In this document: positions 1 to 6,633 of the stretch, piece after piece
How positions within the stretch are numbered: the first letter of the stretch is position 1
Layout of the letters: each line of letters opens with the position of its first letter
Assembly (NCBI GenBank): GCA_964582985.1
Contig: CAZOUM010000041.1
Coordinates: forward strand, 1 to 28,251
Origin: CAZQYB01 sp964582985
Lineage (GTDB): Bacteria > Planctomycetota > Phycisphaerae > Sedimentisphaerales > Anaerobacaceae
DNA length: 28,251 nucleotides
Direction of reading: 5' to 3'
Translations under genes and position numbers: made by a program
The notes under the pieces: model-generated
The model's input: the letters and a program-made list of their open reading frames with translations, nothing else
Databases searched by the model: none
What the model was told of the DNA's origin: nothing

Positions 1-120
1 CCAAACACGATGCCGAAGCCCCAGGCGTCTGGCTATCAAGCAGGCAATTAGAAAAAGGCTCAGAATACTTATGCCGTGCAGGACACCATAGGTCGGGATT
101 GGTCCGATTTGCGGCCACAT
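1..120 (-). CDS. Membrane protein N-terminus, probably prolipoprotein diacylglyceryl transferase (partial)
   Basis: The minus strand opens with ATG at 120 and stays open for 40 codons to the left edge, so only the N-terminus is seen. A strong ribosome site, AAGGAA, lies 7 bases upstream of the ATG. The peptide starts MWPQIGPIPTYGVLHGIS and runs into one hydrophobic helix ending in a basic RRLGLRHR stretch. The IGP...YGV pattern followed by a helix ending in Ala-Arg-Arg is how Lgt proteins begin; Lgt transfers diacylglycerol to the Cys of lipoprotein precursors in the inner membrane. The assignment rests on this short N-terminal pattern; another polytopic membrane protein is possible. It is divergent from gltX. 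Confidence 0.55.
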   Translation of the reverse strand, partial: MWPQIGPIPTYGVLHGISILSLFLIACLIARRLGLRHRVW

Positions 121-257
121 CTATTCGTTCCTTAATCAAAAAATCAACGGAAGACTTGACTTTATTAAGATACTAAACTGTTCAACAAATAGATAGAGCA
201 AAGTTTATCAACATCACCTCCGAGACCTACAAATCTGTCAACTCCGGCCTACGACTC

Positions 258-286
258 TTGACAACAGTTGCAGCATCACTTATTCT
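258..286 (+). promoter_or_regulatory. Sigma-70-type promoter of gltX
   Basis: A perfect -35 box TTGACA (258-263), a 17-base spacer and TATTCT (281-286) as -10. Transcription would begin near 293, leaving about 30 bases of leader before the ATG at 325. This also argues against the upstream TTG codon at 268, which falls between the two boxes. Confidence 0.7.
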
Positions 287-324
287 TATTTTTCACGTAT
301 TTTCCGAAATTGACGAGGTTTGTA

Positions 325-2127
325 ATGGCCGTAACACGTTTTGCCCCATCACCGACAGGCTATCTGCATGTCGGCGGAGCAAGAACCGCTCTTTTTAACT
401 GGCTCTGGACCAGGCATACCGGCGGCAAATTCATCCTCCGAATCGAAGACACGGACATCAAACGCAATACGCCCACCGCTACCCAGCAGGTCATAAACGA
501 CCTGCGATGGCTCGGCATCGATTGGGACGAAGGGCCCGAAATCGGCGGCCCCAACGGACCATATCTCCAGTCCCAGCGAAAAGACATATACGACAAATAT
601 GTAAAGAAACTCATCGACGAGGCAAAGGCCTATTACTGCTTTGACACGCCTGAGCAGCTCAATGCATTGCGCAAAGAGGCAGAAGCGCAAAAAAGTAGCT
701 TTATCTACCCTCGACCCTCGGCCTTTCCAACTGAGGACAACGTGAAAAAGGCGCGTGCAAACGGTCAGCTTGTCACCGTGCGCTTTGTTGTCCCTCAGGA
801 CAAAACCATTGTGGTCCAGGACATCGTCCGCGGCGATGTCACCTTTGCCCCCGGTGAATTTAGTGATTTTATCATACAGAAAAGTGATGGGTTCCCTACA
901 TACAACTTCGCCTGCGTGGTTGACGATTACCTGATGAAGATTACCCACGTCATCCGAGGTCAGGAGCATCTGATGAATACGCCCGGCCAGCAAACACTGT
1001 GGCAAGCCCTGGAATTTGGCGACCTGCCGAAGTATGCCCATATGTCCGTCACCGTCAGTGATACCGGCGGAAAGCTCTCAAAACGGGAAAAAGCCACCGT
1101 ACTGCGCGAGGAATTAAAGAGGCGCGGAATAAGACCCTTTATCGATATTGCAGATGCCATTAGCGGAGTTACGGTGCTACACAAATTTTTATATAAGAAT
1201 GGGACGCTTGCAGAAGACAAAGCACGCCGATTAGCGGATTTCCTTAGAATATCTGCTCCGAGTCAACGAACACAAGCAGAACTTCGTAAGGAGGCTTTAG
1301 GAAGACTGCATAGAGTCTCAGATATTTGTCGCGGTCGCATTTGCGAGGGCGACTTAAGCGATTTCTTGAAGAAGAAGACAAATCTTGATCTGCCGGTGGT
1401 AGATAACCTTGCCAAGTTTCTTGATATCCATTTGCCCGAAATCAACATCGTCGATTTTTTCAGGAGCGGCTACCTGCCGGAAACTATGGTCAACTTCCTT
1501 GCGCTGCTCGGCTGGAATCCAGGCGACGACCGCGAGATTATGCAGCTCGAAGAACTCGTCGAGGCCTTCGACCTCTCACGTCTGACAAAGGCCAACAGTC
1601 TGTTTGACCGCAGCAAACTGCTCGCATTCAACACCGAGCACATCCGAATGACTCCAGACGAAAAATTTCTGCAGCATTTTAAGGATTACTTAAAGGTTGT
1701 CGGGTCACCGGTAATTTCCGCGAACGATGAGCTTCTTGCAAGAATCATAAAACTCTGCGAAGGGGCCCGCACGCTGGCCCAGATCGAGGCAAAAAGCAGA
1801 TTTCTTTTTATCGCCAACGACCAAATCGAGTATGATGAAAAAGCGGCAAAAAAGGTACTGTTGAAAAACGACGGCCTCGCCATTCTGCGAATAGTCAGGG
1901 ACAAATTGGCCGCGATGGAGCAATTCACCGAACAAAACATTGAAAATATGTTGCGGTCGTTGGCTGAAGAAAAACAGGTCGGCCTCGGCAAAGTCGCGCA
2001 GCCGTTGCGCGTCGCTATTTGTGGGACTACCATAAGCCTGCCCATCTTCGACTCGGTCGAGATGTTAGGCAAGGAGAATGCCCTGGCCCGAATTCGTATT
2101 ACGTTGAAGAAATTTGAAATGAAATGA
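325..2127 (+). CDS. gltX: Glutamyl-tRNA synthetase with a large insert after the KLSKR loop
   Basis: Class I aminoacyl-tRNA synthetase that charges tRNA-Glu (possibly also tRNA-Gln) in the cytoplasm. The start is ATG 325, preceded by GAGG, giving MAVTRFAPSPTGYLHVGG with the HIGH-type motif at residues 12-18. An upstream in-frame TTG at 268 is unlikely because it lies inside the promoter. The KMSKR-type loop is KLSKR at residues 250-254. In most bacterial GltX the GYLPE...NYLALLGW segment follows within about 15-20 residues; here it comes about 125 residues later (SGYLPETMVNFLALLGWNPG). Length is 600 aa against the usual 470-500, and the excess is mostly this insert. Part of the insert resembles the short insert I recall in other planctomycete GltX proteins (PEIN.VDFF..GYLPE); the rest I do not recognise. 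The restriction-modification pair begins 50 bases downstream. Confidence 0.95.
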   Translation: MAVTRFAPSPTGYLHVGGARTALFNWLWTRHTGGKFILRIEDTDIKRNTPTATQQVINDLRWLGIDWDEGPEIGGPNGPYLQSQRKDIYDKYVKKLIDEAKAYYCFDTPEQLNALRKEAEAQKSSFIYPRPSAFPTEDNVKKARANGQLVTVRFVVPQDKTIVVQDIVRGDVTFAPGEFSDFIIQKSDGFPTYNFACVVDDYLMKITHVIRGQEHLMNTPGQQTLWQALEFGDLPKYAHMSVTVSDTGGKLSKREKATVLREELKRRGIRPFIDIADAISGVTVLHKFLYKNGTLAEDKARRLADFLRISAPSQRTQAELRKEALGRLHRVSDICRGRICEGDLSDFLKKKTNLDLPVVDNLAKFLDIHLPEINIVDFFRSGYLPETMVNFLALLGWNPGDDREIMQLEELVEAFDLSRLTKANSLFDRSKLLAFNTEHIRMTPDEKFLQHFKDYLKVVGSPVISANDELLARIIKLCEGARTLAQIEAKSRFLFIANDQIEYDEKAAKKVLLKNDGLAILRIVRDKLAAMEQFTEQNIENMLRSLAEEKQVGLGKVAQPLRVAICGTTISLPIFDSVEMLGKENALARIRITLKKFEMK

Positions 2128-2177
2128 TAATTTGATTTAGAACTAAGCTATTGGCCAATCATTTGCGGGTTGAGGAA

Positions 2178-2978
2178 ATGAAGAACTCAAAGACAAAGCA
2201 AAAGATTAAGAAAAAGTTCAGAGACCAACTGCTTAAGCATGTGAATTTATTAAATTCTACGGTTTCTACTAAAAATGGTGACTGGATAGTAAAAGGGTTC
2301 ATAGATATTGCGAAAAATATTTATACGATTTCGGTAGACACTAAGGTTATATCAAAAATAATGGAGTTAATACTCTTTCCAAAGCTTTGCCGGTTTGCCG
2401 AAGGAAACGGCTATAAGATGTTTCTTAGTAAAGAGCAGAACTTTTATCCTGATATTTCTTTTTTGGACAAGAAAGAGAATCTGTTTGCTTTAGATATGAA
2501 AAGCACCTACAGAAAAAGTGGAGAAAGTGTTAATGGGATGACTCTGGGTGCTTTTACGGGATATTTCAGGGACAGGAAAAGCAGTAAGAATATTTCTTTC
2601 CCTTATGAAGAATATGTGGGTCATTTTGTATTAGGAATTATTTATTCCCGATCAGCAGAAGCTTCAGATGAAAGAAAAAAGTACAGGTTAGATGACTTGA
2701 AAAACATCCCTTCTGTTATAAAAGATTTTACGTTTTTTGTCCAAGAGAAGTATAAAATTGCTTCCACCCGCCCGGGAAGTGGAAATACTAAGAACATTGG
2801 CTCTGTCACCAAAATCGATGAGTTAATACATGGTAAAGGACCTTTTACAGAACTGGGTGAGGAAGTCTTTGATGATTACTGGATGTATTATCTTACAAAG
2901 GACATGGCTAAAGCAGTTGATCTCAAAGAAGCTCCATACAAAAATCTAAAAGAATACAAAAGATACAAAAAACTGTAG
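2178..2978 (+). CDS. Type II restriction endonuclease, EcoRV family
   Basis: A 266-aa protein that aligns from memory along nearly the whole of EcoRV. Matching blocks are DTKVISKIMEL (EcoRV DTKVLSTIFEL), NFYPDISF (NHYPDFTL), ALDMKSTY (AIDIKTTY), the basic stretch before SFPYEEYVGH (VYPFDQYIAH), PGSGNTKNIGS (AGSGNTTNIGS) and DDYWMYY (LDYWRNY). Catalytic residues correspond to E63, D92, D106 and K108, equivalent to EcoRV E45, D74, D90 and K92. The recognition loop GSGNT at 200-204 is conserved, so GATATC is the likely target (inference). The start is ATG 2178, which has GAGG almost adjacent; an in-frame TTG at 2151 would add nine residues and has no visible ribosome site. The methylase gene follows 6 bases downstream. 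The gene is AT-rich: 19 of 60 bases are G or C in 2281-2340. Confidence 0.92.
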   Translation: MKNSKTKQKIKKKFRDQLLKHVNLLNSTVSTKNGDWIVKGFIDIAKNIYTISVDTKVISKIMELILFPKLCRFAEGNGYKMFLSKEQNFYPDISFLDKKENLFALDMKSTYRKSGESVNGMTLGAFTGYFRDRKSSKNISFPYEEYVGHFVLGIIYSRSAEASDERKKYRLDDLKNIPSVIKDFTFFVQEKYKIASTRPGSGNTKNIGSVTKIDELIHGKGPFTELGEEVFDDYWMYYLTKDMAKAVDLKEAPYKNLKEYKRYKKL

Positions 2979-2984
2979 GTATAA

Positions 2985-4064
2985 ATGCGAGCAAAGATAA
3001 AAACTATCGATAGACATCAAGGCGTTTTCCTTGAAGACGATGCTGTATTTCCATCTACTAGATTTCAGGGAAGCAAACTTAAGATAGTAAATTGGATTTG
3101 GGACGTGATTAAAGATTTGAATTTCCATTGTGCCCTTGACGCCTTTGGTGGCACGGGATGCGTTGGATATATGCTGAAGGGCAAAGGCAAACAGGTTACG
3201 TATAACGATATACTGAAATTTAACTGGTATATTGGTACAGCACTGATTGAGAACGATAACGTGAAGCTTTTAGAACAGGATGTTGAGTTTCTTCTTACAA
3301 AACATAAGGAGATTAAGTATCAAACGTTTGTTTACGATACGTTCCAAGATATCTATTTCACCCGCGAGGAAAATCAATGGATTGACCTGGTTGCAACTAA
3401 TATATCCCTACTAGATAACTTCTACAAAAAAGCCCTTGCCTACTTTGCTCTTTTTCAAGCTTGTATTATTAAGAGACCTTTCAACCTTTTTCACAGAAAG
3501 AATCTTTACCTAAGGTTCTCCGATGTTAAGAGAAATTTTGGCAACAAGACCACGTGGGATACACCTTTTGAAGGTCATTTCAGGCAATTTGTAAATGAAG
3601 CTAATGGGGCCGTTTTTCATGTTGAAAAACCCTGCTATGCTTTGAATAAAGACGTTTTTGAAATTGAGGGCGATTTTGATCTTGTTTATATCGACACTCC
3701 ATATATTTCAAAGAAAGGTGTTGGAGTTGACTACTTGGATTTTTACCATTTTTTAGAGGGTTTAGTAAATTACTCTCGATGGCCAGAGATGATCGATTAC
3801 AGAACGAAACATAAACGCTTAAGAAAGAAATCCTCCGTCTGGACCGACAAAAACAGAATTTTTGATGCATTTGATAAACTGTTTGAAAGATTTAGAGATA
3901 GTATCTTGGTTGTTTCTTACAGGTCAGATGGAATTCCTTCTATCGACGAGTGTATAGGTTTGCTGAAAAAATATAAACCTAACGTAGAAGAATTAACCCG
4001 AAAAAGTTACAAATATGTTTTAAGCACAAATCATTCAGAAGAAGTATTATTAGTAGGCAAATGA
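2985..4064 (+). CDS. DNA adenine-specific methyltransferase, cognate of the EcoRV-like nuclease
   Basis: A 359-aa protein with an N6-adenine methylase layout: RFQGSK (about 26-31) resembles motif X, DAFGGTGCVGY (52-62) is the SAM-binding motif I, and YIDTPYIS (235-242) is motif IV, the catalytic (D/N)PPY, with Thr at its second position. The order X-I-spacer-IV fits the alpha class of amino-methyltransferases. It presumably methylates adenine in the nuclease target and so protects the chromosome. From memory it does not resemble M.EcoRV, which is Dam-like; it looks closer to the COG3392 type of adenine methylase. It starts at ATG 2985, 6 bases after the nuclease stop, with only GTAGG as a weak ribosome site, so translation may be coupled. 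AT-rich like its partner (21 of 60 G+C in 3421-3480). The next gene starts 4 bases after its stop. Confidence 0.88.
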   Translation: MRAKIKTIDRHQGVFLEDDAVFPSTRFQGSKLKIVNWIWDVIKDLNFHCALDAFGGTGCVGYMLKGKGKQVTYNDILKFNWYIGTALIENDNVKLLEQDVEFLLTKHKEIKYQTFVYDTFQDIYFTREENQWIDLVATNISLLDNFYKKALAYFALFQACIIKRPFNLFHRKNLYLRFSDVKRNFGNKTTWDTPFEGHFRQFVNEANGAVFHVEKPCYALNKDVFEIEGDFDLVYIDTPYISKKGVGVDYLDFYHFLEGLVNYSRWPEMIDYRTKHKRLRKKSSVWTDKNRIFDAFDKLFERFRDSILVVSYRSDGIPSIDECIGLLKKYKPNVEELTRKSYKYVLSTNHSEEVLLVGK

Positions 4065-4068
4065 GCAA

Positions 4069-4974
4069 ATGTCGTTATTGGTAACCGGCTCGATAGGAAT
4101 TGATACTGTTAAGACGCCTTATGGTGTAAGCGAGAACTGTCTTGGCGGTTCTTCCGTTTATTTTAGTATGGCGGCCAGTTTCTTTACGCCGGTCAGACTT
4201 CTCGGCGTTATCGGCTCGGATTGTCCCTTTGATTTGGCGCAAGTCTTTGCCGGCAGGGACGTTGATTTGGCCGGCCTGGAACTAAGAGAGCAGAGCAAAA
4301 CCTTCCGGTGGAAAGGAACCTACGGTGACAATATGGACGACAGGACAACCGACCGTCTGGAATTAAACGTCCTCGCCGAAGCTCCACCGACCGTACCGCC
4401 CGAATATAGGAGCAGCGAATTCGTCTTTCTTGCCAACACGACGCCGGCCCTTCAGCTTCAACTACTTGAGCAGGTCGAAAAACCTGTTTTCGTAGCTGCT
4501 GATACGATGGACTGCTATATTGAAGGCCATCTCGATGATTTGAAAAAGCTGTTGAAAAAAATCGGTTGCTTAATAATCAACGAAGATGAGGCAAGATTAT
4601 TGGCAGTCGAGAGTAACCTGATAAGGGCAGCCAATAGAGTTTTGCAGATGGGACCGGCTGTAGTAGTTATCAAAAAGGGTGAATCGGGTTCGCTGATGTG
4701 CCAAAAGAGCGGCGAAAGATTTCTCTTGCCTGCCTTTCCCTCCGCCGAAGTAAAAGACCCCACCGGCGCCGGCGATAGCTTTGCAGGAGCGTTGATGGGT
4801 CATCTGGCACAAAATGAAAAAACCGATTTTGAATCGTTGAAAACAGCCGTTGCCTACGGTACAGTAGTTGCCTCATTTGCGATTGCCAATTTTTCGCTCA
4901 AAGGACTGACCTCAATAACCAGGGATGATATCGAAAGCAGGTTTGAAACCTTGCGAAAGCTGACCAACTTTTAG
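4069..4974 (+). CDS. PfkB-family carbohydrate/nucleoside kinase
   Basis: A 301-aa kinase of the ribokinase/PfkB fold. It begins LLVTGSIGIDTV, followed by a substrate-loop glycine pair LGGSSVYFSMAA (about 25-36). It has signature 2, DPTGAGDSFAGA, at 230-241, with the catalytic base Asp at 236. It transfers phosphate from ATP to a sugar or nucleoside; the substrate cannot be read from the sequence. The start ATG lies 4 bases after the methylase TGA and the nearest purine run (AGTAGG) is about 11 bases away, so expression probably relies on re-initiation after the methylase. It is 12 bases from thpR, as in an operon. GC content returns to the core-genome level within this gene, which places the right border of the acquired cassette at about 4065. 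Confidence 0.88.
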   Translation: MSLLVTGSIGIDTVKTPYGVSENCLGGSSVYFSMAASFFTPVRLLGVIGSDCPFDLAQVFAGRDVDLAGLELREQSKTFRWKGTYGDNMDDRTTDRLELNVLAEAPPTVPPEYRSSEFVFLANTTPALQLQLLEQVEKPVFVAADTMDCYIEGHLDDLKKLLKKIGCLIINEDEARLLAVESNLIRAANRVLQMGPAVVVIKKGESGSLMCQKSGERFLLPAFPSAEVKDPTGAGDSFAGALMGHLAQNEKTDFESLKTAVAYGTVVASFAIANFSLKGLTSITRDDIESRFETLRKLTNF

Positions 4975-4986
4975 CTGCGAGATAAA

Positions 4987-5553
4987 ATGCGAGTTTTCAT
5001 AGCAATAGATATTGGCGAGGAAATCAGAGCTGCGTTAAGCAATTTGCAGCAGCAGTTCCAGAGCAAGGTTGACATCAAAAAAAGCGATGTCAAATGGGTG
5101 GACCCGAAGAACATACACCTGACATTGAAGTTCCTGGGTGAAATCAAAGACGAAAAAGTTGTGGAGGTCTGCAACATAACCAAGGACGTGGCCGGCAGGC
5201 ACAAAAGCTTCGAGCTTGATGTGGAATCGGTCGGCTGCTTCGGCGGCAGAAGCGCCAGAGTCGTATGGGTAGGCGTTGGCCAGGGAAGCGACGATTTACT
5301 TCGGCTGCAAGAAGACCTCGACCAGCAGTTGGCCTCGGCCGGCTGGCCTAAGGACACCAGAAAGTTCACCGGCCATCTTACCCTCTGCAGGGTAAGAAAT
5401 CCAAAGGCAGGTGTCAAACTCGCCCAGGCGAGCGAGGCCTTCAAAGATTTTAAACTCGGGACTATGTCGGCCGATTCAGTCACGGTTTACCAAAGCCAGT
5501 TAATGCCGACCGGCCCTGTCTATACTGTGTTGGGTGATTACAAACTTCAATAA
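4987..5553 (+). CDS. thpR: RNA 2',3'-cyclic phosphodiesterase (2H family, LigT type)
   Basis: A 188-aa protein of the 2H phosphoesterase family, defined by two H-x-T/S-x motifs. Both are present: HLTLKFLG at residue 44 and HLTLCRV at residue 130, with the usual spacing of about 85. The start MRVFIAIDI is typical of the family. The enzyme opens 2',3'-cyclic phosphate ends of RNA to 2'-phosphates; its physiological role in bacteria is unclear. It lies 12 bases after the kinase and 29 bases before recA, so it is probably co-transcribed with both. Confidence 0.92.
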   Translation: MRVFIAIDIGEEIRAALSNLQQQFQSKVDIKKSDVKWVDPKNIHLTLKFLGEIKDEKVVEVCNITKDVAGRHKSFELDVESVGCFGGRSARVVWVGVGQGSDDLLRLQEDLDQQLASAGWPKDTRKFTGHLTLCRVRNPKAGVKLAQASEAFKDFKLGTMSADSVTVYQSQLMPTGPVYTVLGDYKLQ

Positions 5554-5582
5554 ACGATATAAACCGAATTGGAGAAAGCAAA

Positions 5583-6605
5583 ATGGCAAAGATAAAAAAA
5601 GCCGATAAACAAGCGCCAGCCACTGGCCAGGAAACCGCCCTGCAGCGCGTGATTGCACAGATTGAAAAGCAGTACGGCCAGGGCGCGATTATGCAGATGG
5701 ACGAGCACCGATACGCCAGGGTACAGGGCATACCCACCGGCTCATTATCGCTGGACATCGCTCTTGGTGGTGTGGGCATTCCACGAGGTAGGGTTACCGA
5801 GTTGTTCGGCCCCGAATCGTCCGGCAAAACCACCCTCGCGCTTCACATCATTGCAAATGCCCAGCACGCCGGTGGCGTCGCCGCTTTTATCGACGCCGAA
5901 AACGCTCTCGATACGACCTGGGCCAAGAGACTCGGAGTCGATGTAAGCAGCATGCTCGTCAGCCAGCCCGACACCGGCGAGCAGGCCCTCGATATCGTCG
6001 AGATGCTAATCAGGTCCAACTCCGTCGATGTAATAGTTGTTGACTCGGTGGCCGCTCTGACACCGGCGGCGGAGATCAAAGGCGAAATGGGGGCCACCCA
6101 CATCGGCCTGCAGGCAAGATTAATGAGCCAGGCAATGAGAAAGCTCGCCGCCGTCATCAACAAGAGCAAAACCGCACTTGTCTTCATAAATCAAATCCGT
6201 ATGAAAATCGGTGTGATGTTCGGAAACCCCGAAACCACGCCCGGCGGAAGAGCGCTGAAATTCTACACCTCCGTCCGAATCGACCTGAGGCGAGTGACAA
6301 CAATAAAAGACGCCAGTGGCGCCGTCGGTTCCCACATCAGGGCCAGAGTTGTAAAGAACAAAATCGCGCCGCCTTTCCGTGACTCTGAATTCGATATCAT
6401 GTTTGACAGCGGAATCAGCTACGAAGGCGATTTGCTCGACTTGGGACTTGGCTGCGGTGTAGTCGAAAAAGCCGGTGCCTGGCTCAACTACGGCGATATC
6501 CGCCTCGGTCAGGGCAGAGAAAACGCCAAAAAATACCTCGTAGAAAACAAAGATTTATGTCAGGAGATAAAAAGCAAAATTTTGATTGCCAAAGGCATGG
6601 TCTAA
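5583..6605 (+). CDS. recA: Recombinase RecA
   Basis: A 340-aa RecA with GGAGAAAG upstream of the ATG. It is the DNA strand-exchange ATPase of homologous recombination and inducer of LexA cleavage. Walker A is GPESSGKTT at 76-84, the catalytic Glu is in IDAEN at 106, loop L1 is around GATHIGLQARLMSQAMRK and loop L2 is FINQIRMKIGVMFGNPETT. Oddities: the residue after the catalytic Glu is Asn (N107) where His is usual (DAEHALD), loop L1 has GATH where GDSH or GDAH is usual, and the long acidic C-terminal tail of E. coli RecA is absent. I saw no SOS box upstream; the gene appears to be read from an upstream promoter, with alaS following 28 bases later. Confidence 0.97.
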   Translation: MAKIKKADKQAPATGQETALQRVIAQIEKQYGQGAIMQMDEHRYARVQGIPTGSLSLDIALGGVGIPRGRVTELFGPESSGKTTLALHIIANAQHAGGVAAFIDAENALDTTWAKRLGVDVSSMLVSQPDTGEQALDIVEMLIRSNSVDVIVVDSVAALTPAAEIKGEMGATHIGLQARLMSQAMRKLAAVINKSKTALVFINQIRMKIGVMFGNPETTPGGRALKFYTSVRIDLRRVTTIKDASGAVGSHIRARVVKNKIAPPFRDSEFDIMFDSGISYEGDLLDLGLGCGVVEKAGAWLNYGDIRLGQGRENAKKYLVENKDLCQEIKSKILIAKGMV

Positions 6606-6633
6606 AGCAAGGTATGCGAAAGGAAAGAGCACA

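Noticed and set aside
268..324. Upstream TTG start for gltX
   Set aside because: The codon lies between the -35 and -10 boxes of a good promoter, and the added residues match no GltX N-terminus.
349..1041. A 230-codon minus-strand open frame within gltX
   Set aside because: Antisense shadow of gltX with no recognisable features.
6586..6633. Upstream TTG start for alaS overlapping recA
   Set aside because: The extra residues are not AlaRS-like, while GTG 6634 has a well-spaced ribosome site and restores the normal N-terminus.
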